From positions 62,001 to 126,000 of the forward strand of contig JACPWG010000103.1 of assembly GCA_016197205.1 (NCBI GenBank): a stretch of 64,000 bases of DNA. Reading direction: 5' to 3'. Origin of the DNA: Planctomycetota bacterium. Its GTDB lineage: Bacteria > Planctomycetota > MHYJ01 > WSZJ01 > JACPWG01. Position numbers and translations under genes: made by a program. The notes under the pieces are model-generated. The model saw only the letters and a list, made by a program, of their open reading frames with translations. It did no database searches and had not been told where the DNA came from. Numbering within the stretch: position 1 is the stretch's first letter; every line of letters begins with the position of its first letter. Positions 26,075-34,827 of the stretch are shown here, one piece after another.

Positions 26075-26204
26075 GCATTCGGAAGCCGCAATGCTGCTGC
26101 GCCGGGCTGGCACACGGAACCGCGGGCTTCGCTCGTCGCCGGTAGACCGCGCGCGGCCACCCTCCAAGTCAAGCTCGCGCCCGAAACCCAAAAACGAAGG
26201 ATTA

Positions 26205-26273
26205 GCCACCGAAGACGCCGAAGACACCGAAGTTCTCGACGGGCCGTTCGGTGTCTTCGGCGAGGTCGGTGGC
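26205..26273. repeat. Fold-back hairpin built from GAAGACACC units
   Basis: The left arm reads GCCACCGAAGACGCCGAAGA and then CACCGAA. The right arm is its complement with about three mismatches in 27. The design (tandem short unit folded back on itself) is the same as in R4 and R5, but the sequence is unrelated. Nearby at 26366-26390 is the palindrome GTAGTTCCGCCTCCAGGCGG, related to 37688-37768. No gene is seen in 26075-26609. Confidence 0.75.
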
Positions 26274-26493
26274 TCGTCCCTCCGTGGGCGGAGTGCACGG
26301 CTTCCGAAATCGCGACCAGCTTTCAAGAAGTCGAACAATAGGGACCCAAGCTCGCCGACGCCGCCGTTCGTAGTTCCGCCTCCAGGCGGCGCGTCCGGCC
26401 ACGTGGCAGTCGACCGCCGCGCGATCGGCCCCCTCAGCCTCCCGCCCTTCTCCCTCCCCCCACCCGCCGTGCCCCACGTCCGCGCGACGATGC

Positions 26494-26522
26494 TTGATTC
26501 AGGCCCAGCGCCGGGTTACAAT
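26494..26522 (+). promoter_or_regulatory. Sigma70-type promoter for the first TPR kinase
   Basis: TTGATT, 17 bp and TACAAT; the ATG at 26610 is about 88 bases downstream of the -10 box. Confidence 0.65.
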
Positions 26523-26609
26523 CGAACCGGTTTTTCGACTTCGGGGCAAGGCCGCGACCCAGCCGGCCACGCCCCTTCTTGCACGCCTCGGCTCACGGAG
26601 ACCCAGGGG

Positions 26610-29600
26610 ATGGACGCCGGAGGAACCCCTCGAGACCTCCTCCTCGCCCGCTTGGCCTTTCGGAAGGGGCTGGTCACCGCCACGCAGCTCGCGGACTGCC
26701 TCGCCGAGCGCGCGGCCTCCGCCTCGCTTTCGAATCCCCCGCCGCTGGCCGCGGTCCTCCTGGGCAAGGGCTTTCTCACCGACGAGGCGCTCCAGGAGCT
26801 GCTCCTCGCCCTCGCCGACGATACGGCTGCGACGGTGGACCTCTCTTCGGCCACCCTGCGCCACGAAGGCTTCGGTCGGCGGCTCATCGCCCAAGGACTC
26901 GCCACCGAGGCGCAGGTGCACGATGCGCTGGACATCCAAGCCCAGTTGGAAACACACGGACTCGCCCTCCGCTTGGCGGAGGTCCTCGTCGGGCGCGGCG
27001 TGCTGACCGAGGCCGCCGTAAGGGCCGCGCTCGCTCTTCCCGTCGCCGCCGCGCCGCCCGCCCTGGCCCCCGCCATCAACGCTCAGGCGGCCTCCGGGCC
27101 GACGGCCGCCGTGCGGCGCTCGACCGACACGAAGGCCGTTCGCCCCGGCACGGGCCCCGCCCCGCGACCCGCCGCCACGCCGCGGCCCGCTCCGCCTCCC
27201 GCCCCCGACCACACCCTCGCTCCCTGCGCGGACGACGCCTCCCCGCCGCCGCAACCTCCCCCCCCCGCCCGCAGGTCCACCTCCGGCACCGCCGTTTTCC
27301 ACCGAGTCGCCGCCCCGCCTCCCGCCCCACCCGGCACGCTCGACCCGAGCCCGGCCGGGCGGACCGTCGCGTACGACTATGGCCGAGACCTCCCCCAGCA
27401 GCCGGGCGTGGCCGGCGGAGCGACGCCCGCGGACGTCCCCGCCCTTCCCGGTCCGGCGTCCGGCGGCGTCCCCGGCGCCGACGGCGAACGCTTCGGCCGG
27501 TACCGACTGTTGGCCGAGCTCGGCCGCGGCGGCATGGGCGTGGTCTACAAGGCCTGGGACGAACAGTTGCAGCGCATCGTCGCGCTCAAGACCTATCTCC
27601 CGCAGGCGGACCCCTCGGCCGAGGCGAAGCAGCGCTTCCTCGTGGAGGCCCGCGCGGCCGCGCGACTGCGCCACCCTTCGATCGTCCAGGTGCACGACGT
27701 CAGCACCGTCGACGGCCGCGACTACTTCACGATGGACTTCATCGACGGCAAGAGTCTCGAGGCCGTCAAGCGCGAGCTGCCGCTCCGCCGCTGCCTCGAG
27801 ATCCTGCGCGACGTCGCCGAAGCACTCGACTCCGCGCACGAGGCGGGGGTCGTGCACCGGGACGTGAAGCCCGCGAACGTGCTGCTCGACTCCTCGGGGC
27901 GGCCCTACATCACGGATTTCGGGCTTGCGAAGGAGGTGAAGCAAGCGGCGGCGCAGGGCATGACGGTGACCGGGGCGATCATGGGCACGCCGCAGTACAT
28001 GGCCCCCGAGCAGGCCCGCGGCGACCTCAAGCGGATCGGCCCGCGCACGGACATCTGGAGCCTGGGCGTGATCCTGTACGATCAGCTCGCCGGCCAGTTG
28101 CCGTTCCGCGGGCAGAGCCTCGTGCAGGTCATCCTGGCCATCGCGGAAGCGGACGTCGTCCCTCCTTCCCGGGCCATGGTCCCGGCCTACCGCGGCCGGC
28201 GCGTCCCCCCGGACCTCGAGACGATCTGCCTCAAGTGCCTGGAGCGGGACCCCTCCGCCCGCTATCGACGCGCCGGCAAACTCGCGGAGGACCTCACCCG
28301 CTACCTGAACGGCGAAGCGATCGAGGCGCGCTCGGCCTCGGGGGCCAGCCGCGTCATGCGCAAGGCGGCCCGGCATAAATCGGCGGTCCTGCCCGCCCTC
28401 ATCGCAGGCGTGCTCTGCACGGCGATGGGGGCCTGGGTCTTCCACGAGTCGCTCCGGAAGGACCGCGCCGTGGCCGACGCCCTCCGCGACGGCTCCGCGG
28501 CGGAGGCGTCCGCGGGTCGCGCCGCGTCCGACGACGAAGCCCTTTCCAAGTATCGCCTCGCGGGCAGCGCCTACCAGCTCGCGCTGGCGATCGGTCCCTC
28601 CCCGGTCGCCGTCGAGGGGCTTCGGCGGACGAAGGCCCGCGAAAAGGAGATCGAGGACCGGCGGCTCGCGGCGGTGGACGACGCCCGCACCAAGGCCCGC
28701 CTCGAGGAAGAGGCCCGCGCGACGTTCGAGAAGGCGCGCGCCGAGCTCGACCGCGCCTTCCGCTCCGTCTACGACAAGAACGCGGTCTTCGCGGAGGTCG
28801 ACCGCCGGCTCGACGCGGAGATCAAGGCCATCGACGCCGCGCTGCCGAAGGGAGGCGCGTCGCCGACCGGCTACTACCTCCTCGGCCTTGCCTGGGAGCT
28901 CAAGGGCTGGGAGGACCGCGCGGAGCTGTGCTGGCGCAAGGCCCTCGCGGTGGAGCCCGGCTTCGGCCCCGCCCACTTCCGGCTCGGGCGCATGCTCCTG
29001 GGGCGGGCGTTCCTCGAGAAGGAGGGCTCCTCGCTCCACGAACGGCAGGTCCGGCGCGTGGAGGCCGAGCGCCTCGCGGCCGAGGCCGCGAAGGAGTTCG
29101 AATCGGCGTCGACGAGCCGCACCGCGATCGACGACCCGCTGCAGCGGGAGGTGGCCACGGGCATGCTCGCCTTCGTGCGGGAGGACTTCCCGCGCCTCCG
29201 GGAACTCACCCGGTCCGCGCTCGCGCGCTTCGGCGACGTGCAGGGGGCGGAAGAGCTGCACTGGCTCTCGGGCCTGGCGTCGACGGGGGGCGAACGGATC
29301 CGCGCACTCGATCGGGCGCTCGAGCTCCGACCGCGGTACTGGGTGGCGCTCGTCACGCGGGGCAAGGCGAAGAGCGCGTGCGGCGACCTCGACGGCGCCG
29401 TCGCCGACTTCGATCTGGCGATCCGGGCCAATCCGCGCTTCGTGGAGGCGTACGCCGGGCTCGGTGACCTCCTGAAGGGGCGGGGGAATCCCGCCGCCGC
29501 GATCGAGAAGTACAACCAGGCGCTCGACATCGCCCCCCGCTACGCGACGGCCTACGCCCACCGGGGGTCCGCGCGCCTCGACAAGGGGGACAACGACGGC

Positions 29601-31007
29601 GCCATTCTCGACTTTTCGAAGGCCCTCGACCTCGAGCCGAGCTTCCAGGAGGCCTGGTGCAATCGCGGCGTCGCGAAAAAAAGAAAAGGCGACAACGACG
29701 GCGCCCTCGCCGACTACAACCAGGCGCTCACGCTCGACCCGAAGGACGCCTGGAGCTATCGGGCGCGCGCCAACGCGAAGCGGGACAAGAAGGACGTCGA
29801 GGGCGCCATCGCGGACTACACCCACGCGGTCGAGCTGGACCCCAAAGATGCGAGTTCGTACTATTTCCGCGCCGAGCTGAAGAAGGACCACAAGGACCTC
29901 GACGGCGCCCTCGCCGACTACTCGAAGGCGCTCGAGCTGGAGCCTGACCACACGGTCGCCTACGGCGGCCGCGCGCTGGTCCGGAAGGAAAAAGGGGACA
30001 CGGTCGGCTCGACCTCGGACTTCGTGCGGTTCTACGTCTCGAGCGCCCGCGAGAAGCTCACCGAGGAGGCCTACGACAAGGCGATCTCGCTGTGCGACGA
30101 CGCGCTCCGGCTGGAGCCGCGCAGCGCGGACGCGTACCACCAGCGCGGCCGGGCACGGCAGGAAAAAGGGGAACTGGACGCCGCGCTCGCCGACTACCAG
30201 CACGCGGTGGACCTGGACCCGCGACACGCGGCGGCCTTCCGCGACCGGGGCCTCGCGCGGCGGGCGAAGAAGGACGCCGACGGCGCGATCGCGGACTTCA
30301 CGCGCGCCCTCGAGCTCGACCCGAAGTTGCCCATGGTCCGCACCTGGCGTGGACGCTCGCTCCTCGAACGCGGCGATCTCCAACCGGCCCTCGCGGACCT
30401 GAACGCCGTCATCGCCGCCGAGCCCAAGAACGATTGGGCCTTCTTCGAACGGGGGAAGACACGACACGCCCTCGGCGAATACGACGCGGCCCTTGCCGAT
30501 TTCGACCAGGCCCTCGTGCTCGATCCCAAGTGGGCGAGCGGCTACGACTGCAGGGGGCTGACGCGCCTCGCCAAGAAGGACTACGACGGCGCCATCGCCG
30601 ATTTCAACAGCGCCCTCGCCATCCTCCCCAGGTTCGCCGGCGCGTTCGCCGATCGCGGCGCCGCCCACCGGGGCAAGGGCGAGTTGGACCTCGCCCTCGC
30701 CGACCTGGGCCGGGCGATCGACATCGATCCCACGCTCGCGAAGGCCTACGTCGAGCGCGGCCTCGCGCGGCTCACGAAGGGGGACCCCGAGGCCGCGCTT
30801 TCGAATTTCGAGGATGCGATCGCCAGGGGCTCCACCGACCCTGAGGCGTTCTTCGGCCGCGGCAGCCTGCGCCAGGGACGAGGGGAAGTCGACGCCACGA
30901 TCCAGGACCTGACCCGGGCGCTGGAGCTGGGCGGCCCGAACTGGGGTCGAAAAAAAGAGGCTCAGGAGCTCCTCGACCGGGTCGGCAAGGCGCGCGGCAT
31001 CAAGTAG
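26610..31007 (+). CDS. Membrane Ser/Thr protein kinase with large TPR region
   Basis: The 1465-residue protein starts MDAGGTPRDLLLARLAFRKG. Residues 10-145 hold three GLVTxxQLxxAL-type repeats, like those beside the DUF4388 domain at 18726. After a Pro/Ala-rich linker the kinase domain spans about 295-565: glycine loop GRGGMGVV (305-312), K327, HRDVKPAN (416-423) and DFG (436-438), so it should be active. A membrane helix lies near 592-610. The rest is a coiled region and about 13 TPR units, many with the core DLDGALADYxKALELxP. The TPRs face outside if the helix spans once, so it may sense exported ligands. It is a paralogue of the next gene. Confidence 0.9.
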   Translation: MDAGGTPRDLLLARLAFRKGLVTATQLADCLAERAASASLSNPPPLAAVLLGKGFLTDEALQELLLALADDTAATVDLSSATLRHEGFGRRLIAQGLATEAQVHDALDIQAQLETHGLALRLAEVLVGRGVLTEAAVRAALALPVAAAPPALAPAINAQAASGPTAAVRRSTDTKAVRPGTGPAPRPAATPRPAPPPAPDHTLAPCADDASPPPQPPPPARRSTSGTAVFHRVAAPPPAPPGTLDPSPAGRTVAYDYGRDLPQQPGVAGGATPADVPALPGPASGGVPGADGERFGRYRLLAELGRGGMGVVYKAWDEQLQRIVALKTYLPQADPSAEAKQRFLVEARAAARLRHPSIVQVHDVSTVDGRDYFTMDFIDGKSLEAVKRELPLRRCLEILRDVAEALDSAHEAGVVHRDVKPANVLLDSSGRPYITDFGLAKEVKQAAAQGMTVTGAIMGTPQYMAPEQARGDLKRIGPRTDIWSLGVILYDQLAGQLPFRGQSLVQVILAIAEADVVPPSRAMVPAYRGRRVPPDLETICLKCLERDPSARYRRAGKLAEDLTRYLNGEAIEARSASGASRVMRKAARHKSAVLPALIAGVLCTAMGAWVFHESLRKDRAVADALRDGSAAEASAGRAASDDEALSKYRLAGSAYQLALAIGPSPVAVEGLRRTKAREKEIEDRRLAAVDDARTKARLEEEARATFEKARAELDRAFRSVYDKNAVFAEVDRRLDAEIKAIDAALPKGGASPTGYYLLGLAWELKGWEDRAELCWRKALAVEPGFGPAHFRLGRMLLGRAFLEKEGSSLHERQVRRVEAERLAAEAAKEFESASTSRTAIDDPLQREVATGMLAFVREDFPRLRELTRSALARFGDVQGAEELHWLSGLASTGGERIRALDRALELRPRYWVALVTRGKAKSACGDLDGAVADFDLAIRANPRFVEAYAGLGDLLKGRGNPAAAIEKYNQALDIAPRYATAYAHRGSARLDKGDNDGAILDFSKALDLEPSFQEAWCNRGVAKKRKGDNDGALADYNQALTLDPKDAWSYRARANAKRDKKDVEGAIADYTHAVELDPKDASSYYFRAELKKDHKDLDGALADYSKALELEPDHTVAYGGRALVRKEKGDTVGSTSDFVRFYVSSAREKLTEEAYDKAISLCDDALRLEPRSADAYHQRGRARQEKGELDAALADYQHAVDLDPRHAAAFRDRGLARRAKKDADGAIADFTRALELDPKLPMVRTWRGRSLLERGDLQPALADLNAVIAAEPKNDWAFFERGKTRHALGEYDAALADFDQALVLDPKWASGYDCRGLTRLAKKDYDGAIADFNSALAILPRFAGAFADRGAAHRGKGELDLALADLGRAIDIDPTLAKAYVERGLARLTKGDPEAALSNFEDAIARGSTDPEAFFGRGSLRQGRGEVDATIQDLTRALELGGPNWGRKKEAQELLDRVGKARGIK

Positions 31008-31301
31008 CCGCACCCCTTCGAATTCGGGCATGGTTCAAACAAGGGTAACACCTTCTTGCGAGTCGGACACGGCGGAGCGCCGAAGGCGCGGGAGAATGTA
31101 GCCAGGGCCGAAGGTCCTGGTCTGGTCCACGCGACGCGCAGAGCCCTGCAAGGGCGACAGAACGCCTTGGCGCCATGCGCGTTATGCCGCCCTTTCAGGG
31201 CTCGGTCTTCTGGTGACCCGATACCAGGGCCGTTGGCCCTGGCTACATTCTTGAGCAGAACCGCGGCCGAAGACGCGGCACTGCGGGAGGCCGAGGCGCG
31301 C
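31008..31301. repeat. Repeat family R7, inverted element between the two kinase genes
   Basis: Ends near 31096 (ATGTAGCCAGGGCCGAAGGT) and 31251 (CCAGGGCCGTTGGCCCTGGC then TACAT) are inverted repeats. An inner pair, AGCCCTGCAAGGGCGACAG and GCCGCCCTTTCAGGGCT, is also inverted. I recall palindromes of this kind from planctomycete genomes. It separates the kinase paralogues, and the -35/-10 of the second kinase is not evident. Confidence 0.75.
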
Positions 31302-34010
31302 ATGGGCCGGCAGCTCTTGACCGCGGGGCTCGTGGCGCCGGCGCAGCTCAACGAAGCCCTGCGGATGAAGGACCAGCTCTCCCGGCGGGGGGTGGGACTC
31401 ACCCTCGAAGAGGTGCTCGTCGGGCAGTGGGTCCTCACTTCGCTGCAACTCCGGACGGCGATGGCGGCGAGTCCCGGTGCGCCCGCCGCGCCGTCCGCGC
31501 CGCTCCCGCCCCTGCCGACGCCGGCCCCCCCGGCGCGGAGCGGCGCGCCCACTGCGCCCACTGCCGCAGCCGCAGCCGCGCCGGTTCCCGGACCGCTCCC
31601 CGTTTCTCGTACGCCGTCCGGGATCGCGCGCGCGCCCGTGGCCCGGCCCGCCACGCCCCGGCCGGCCTCGACCTCGAAGACCCCCTCCGGCGTCGGCCGT
31701 GCGGCGGGCCCAGCCGCGCCCGCGCCCGCGCACACGCCTCGGGGGACCGACACGCCCCAGGTCGCGGCGCCGCCCGCCTCGCCAGGCGCCACGCCGACGC
31801 TCTGCCCTCCCGGCGCCGCCGGCCGCCCCGCCGCTCGCCGCCCGACCCAGGTCTTTCACATGCCTCCGCACGACGCCACCGCGGGCGGCCCACACGCACC
31901 GCCGGGAGCAGGGGCCACTCCGGCCTCCGGCGAGCCGCCGTCGTCCAAAGCGCCGCCGACCCCGGCCGCCGCCGGGGAGTCGACGGCGGGCGAGCCCTTC
32001 GGCCGTTATCGCCTCCTGTCCGAAGTCGGTCGCGGCGGCATGGGGGTGGTCTACAAGGCGTGGGACGGCGAGCTGAAACGGGTCGTCGCGCTCAAGACGC
32101 TGCTCCCCGAGGCCACGCCTTCCGAGTTGGACGTCCAACGCTTCCTCCGCGAGGCCCGCGCCTCCGCCCGCCTGCGTCATCCGAACATCGTGCAGGTGCA
32201 CGAAGTCTCCGCCTTCGAAGGCGTGCAGTACTTCACCATGGACTTCATCGACGGGGAGAGCTTCGCGGTCGCAAAGAAGCGCTTTCCGACGCGGCGATTC
32301 CTGGAAGTCCTCCGCGACGTCGCCCATGCGCTGCACGCCGCGCACGAGGCGGGCGTGATCCATCGGGACGTGAAGCCCGGCAACGTCCTGCTCGACGGCA
32401 CCGGCCGGCCGTACGTCACGGATTTCGGCCTCGCGAAGGAAGTGAAGGAGGGGAAGGGCCGGTCGTTCAGCACGAGCGGCGCCCTGCTGGGCACGCCGCA
32501 CTACATGTCGGCGGAGCAGGCCGAGGGCCGGCTGGGCGAGGTCGGTCCGTGGAGCGACGTGTGGAGCCTCGGCGTGATCCTGTACGAGCACCTGGCCGGA
32601 CGCATGCCGTTCGAGGCGGACAACCTGCTGGACGTCCTCCTCGCCATCGTGCAGTCCGAGCCCGAGCCGCCGTCGCGGGTCGCCGTTCGGCAACGGTCGC
32701 GCCGCCAGGTGCCGGAAGACCTGGAGACGATCGCGCTCAGGTGCCTGGAGAAAAACACGCGCCGCCGGTACCGGAGCGCGAAGGAGCTGGCCGAGGAGCT
32801 GGAACGGTTCCTCGCCGGCGAGCCGATCCTCGCGAAGCCCGCCTCGCGGTGGGCGGCCCTGGGCCGGGCGGCCCGGAAGCACACCGCCGCGGTCGTTGCG
32901 GCCTCGGTGCTCGCCGTGGCTGCGCTCGGTTTCTGGCTCTGGGCCGCGGAGGGCGCCGCGCGCAGGACGCAGGCGGTCGCCGAGGCCCTGCGGCTGGGCA
33001 GGGAAGAGGAGGAGGCCGCCGGCGCCGCGACCGGCGTCGAGGCCGCCCGGCGGCTGGAGGCTGCCGCGGCGGCGTTCGATCGTGCAAAAAAAATCGATTC
33101 GGACAGCGCCGAGGCCCAAGCGGGCATGGACCGCATCACCGCCCGGCTTCGCGAGGTCGAGGAGGCGAGGAAAGGCGCGACGGAGAAGGAAGCCTCCGAC
33201 CGGGAACGCCGGCGGCAGGCGGCGGAGCTGCTGGAGCGCGGACGCGAGGCCCTGAAGCACGCGGAGCAGCGCGCGCGGGAGAAGGACGCGACCCACGCCG
33301 CGGTCGCGGGCAAGGCCGAGGAGGCGCTGCGCTCGATCGACGCGGCCGTCGGCAAGGCGCCGGACGACGCCGCGGCGCTCTACGAGCAGGGGCGCGCGCT
33401 GGCGCTCCTGGGGAGGGCGGACCGGGCGGAGGCCGCGTGGCGCAAAGCGGCGGGGCTGGCGCCGGACCTGGCCATCGTCCGGTTGGGCTTGGGCAGGCTG
33501 CTGATCGCCCGCGCGTGCGGGGCGGAGGCCGCGGCGCCGGACGGAGCCGAGGGCGCGGCTCGCGTCGATACCGCGCGGCTGGGCGCGGAGGCCGCGATCC
33601 AGTTCCGGGCCGCGCTGGCGACTCGGCAGGCGCTCGACGACCCTCTCCAACGGGAGATCGCGGCGGCCGCGGCGGCCTACCTTGCCTCGGACGCCGAACG
33701 CGTGCAGGCCGTCACGCGCGCCGCGCTCGAGCGGTTCGGGAGCCTCGACGGGGTCGAGTGCCTGCACTGGCTCGCGGGCCTGAGCCTCCCCCCGGAGCGC
33801 GCGCGGATCTGTTTCGACCGCGCCCTCGCCATCCATCCGAATTTTCGCGAGGCCCTGCTGGCCCGCGGCCTCGCGCTGCGCCGGCTCGGCGACAAGCCGC
33901 GGGCGGCGGCGGACTACGCTCGCGTGCTGGAGCTCTCCCCTCCGGACGCGCCCGCTCGGGCCGCGCTGCAAGCCGTCCTCGACGCGCTCCGACCGGGCGG
34001 CGGGCGCTAG
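31302..34010 (+). CDS. Membrane Ser/Thr protein kinase, paralogue of the upstream kinase
   Basis: The 902-residue protein starts at ATG 31302 (MGRQLLTAGLVAPAQLNEAL), with GGGAGG eleven bases upstream and alignment to the repeat of the previous kinase; sequence further upstream is repeat R7. A long Pro/Ala linker leads to a kinase domain at about 233-500 with GRGGMGVV, ALK (K265), HRDVKPGN and DFG, all intact. A membrane helix lies near 528-547, then a coiled-coil rich in Ala, Glu and Arg and two or three TPR-like units, far fewer than in the upstream paralogue. The two genes look like a tandem duplication with divergent C-terminal halves. Confidence 0.88.
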   Translation: MGRQLLTAGLVAPAQLNEALRMKDQLSRRGVGLTLEEVLVGQWVLTSLQLRTAMAASPGAPAAPSAPLPPLPTPAPPARSGAPTAPTAAAAAAPVPGPLPVSRTPSGIARAPVARPATPRPASTSKTPSGVGRAAGPAAPAPAHTPRGTDTPQVAAPPASPGATPTLCPPGAAGRPAARRPTQVFHMPPHDATAGGPHAPPGAGATPASGEPPSSKAPPTPAAAGESTAGEPFGRYRLLSEVGRGGMGVVYKAWDGELKRVVALKTLLPEATPSELDVQRFLREARASARLRHPNIVQVHEVSAFEGVQYFTMDFIDGESFAVAKKRFPTRRFLEVLRDVAHALHAAHEAGVIHRDVKPGNVLLDGTGRPYVTDFGLAKEVKEGKGRSFSTSGALLGTPHYMSAEQAEGRLGEVGPWSDVWSLGVILYEHLAGRMPFEADNLLDVLLAIVQSEPEPPSRVAVRQRSRRQVPEDLETIALRCLEKNTRRRYRSAKELAEELERFLAGEPILAKPASRWAALGRAARKHTAAVVAASVLAVAALGFWLWAAEGAARRTQAVAEALRLGREEEEAAGAATGVEAARRLEAAAAAFDRAKKIDSDSAEAQAGMDRITARLREVEEARKGATEKEASDRERRRQAAELLERGREALKHAEQRAREKDATHAAVAGKAEEALRSIDAAVGKAPDDAAALYEQGRALALLGRADRAEAAWRKAAGLAPDLAIVRLGLGRLLIARACGAEAAAPDGAEGAARVDTARLGAEAAIQFRAALATRQALDDPLQREIAAAAAAYLASDAERVQAVTRAALERFGSLDGVECLHWLAGLSLPPERARICFDRALAIHPNFREALLARGLALRRLGDKPRAAADYARVLELSPPDAPARAALQAVLDALRPGGGR

Positions 34011-34241
34011 CGGAGACCCGGCTGGGCAACGGAACCGCGACCGTGAGGGAGCGGTCTCGAGGCGTCCTGACGCGACGCCATGATCGATCCCCGCGACACG
34101 CGATGGACCTCCCGGGCGCCCCTCGAGGGCGCCCTGCGGAAAACGCCTGTGCGAGACCCGGGCGGGCACAAGGCCCGCCCCTACGCCTCGAGGACGCCCT
34201 ACAGGCTCATCCTTGCGGGTGCACGAGCCGGTTTTCATGCT
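34011..34241. repeat. R2 half-site and other palindromes
   Basis: A single R2 end (GGAACCGCGACCGTGAGGGA followed by GCGGTC) lies at 34031-34056 without a nearby partner. The palindrome GCGGGCACAAGGCCCGCCCC then TACG is at 34166-34189, and the two CTCGAGG-containing blocks near 34055 and 34190 are inverted. No gene is seen. Confidence 0.6.
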
Positions 34242-34270
34242 TGACCGGACCCCGCTCTTCCGCTAGAATC
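34242..34270 (+). promoter_or_regulatory. Sigma70-type promoter for the riboswitch and TonB receptor
   Basis: TTGACC and TAGAAT are separated by 17 bp, placing the transcript start near 34277, shortly before the riboswitch. Confidence 0.72.
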
Positions 34271-34337
34271 CCGCACTCTTCGCGGCGGACCCCCGTCCCC
34301 GCGAAAAGAAAACTCCCATACAATTTGACTCGCGCCG

Positions 34338-34505
34338 GACGGCGCGAACGCCGCAGGTGCCGGGAAGTGGGGTGCAAAGCCCCCGCGGACCCGCCGCTGT
34401 AACCGGAGACGAAGGCCGTCATTCGCCACTGGACCCCGCGAGGGGACCGGGAAGGCGACGGCCGGAGGACGACCCGGGAGCCAGAAGACCGACCTACGGC
34501 GCATC
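34338..34505 (+). ncRNA. Cobalamin (adenosylcobalamin) riboswitch
   Basis: The leader carries the conserved blocks of the B12 riboswitch in order: GCAGGTGCCGGGAAGTGGGG with GTGCAAAGCCCCCGCGGACC (P3 region), CCGCTGTAACCGG (the B12-box-proximal GCTGTAA), GCCACTGGACC, a GAAGGCGACGGC stem and AGCCAGAAGACCGACC near the 3' end. It lies between a good promoter and a TonB-dependent receptor, as expected for a vitamin B12 uptake gene. About 320 bases separate it from the start codon, so how it acts (terminator or start-site masking) is unclear; no U-run terminator is seen. Confidence 0.92.
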
Positions 34506-34827
34506 ACGACACGATCTCCGAGGACCGAGAGAGTGGTGCGTCCCAACCCTGCCCCACGGCCGGGGGAGGGCCGGCAGCCGCGTCCCCGCGACGCGGGCCG
34601 AGCCTCCGCCCCCAGCCCGCATCCCCTCCTTGGCGCGAACGTCGCCCCCGGTCCGCACGCGCGTCACGCGGCGTGCGTCGTTCGATGCCGCTCCCGGTTC
34701 CTCGACAGCCTTCCGGCTCGCAGTCCCTCCCGACCCAGGCTCGCGCCTCGGGCCGGGAGCCCCGCATCGTAGGTCGCGGAATCGCCACGGAGACAGGGTT
34801 CGTTCCGTCAGGGAGAAGGAGGTCCAG
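34506..34827 (+). other. Long untranslated leader between riboswitch and receptor gene
   Basis: No gene is seen. GACCTACG at 34491 and CGTAGGTC near 34764 are complementary and could close the leader over the expression platform. AAGGAGG lies just before the GTG start at 34828. Confidence 0.4.

Noticed and set aside
26499..31031. A 1510-codon open frame opposite the first kinase
   Set aside because: The kinase frame has all catalytic motifs and TPRs with proper spacing, while the antisense frame has no recognisable domain.
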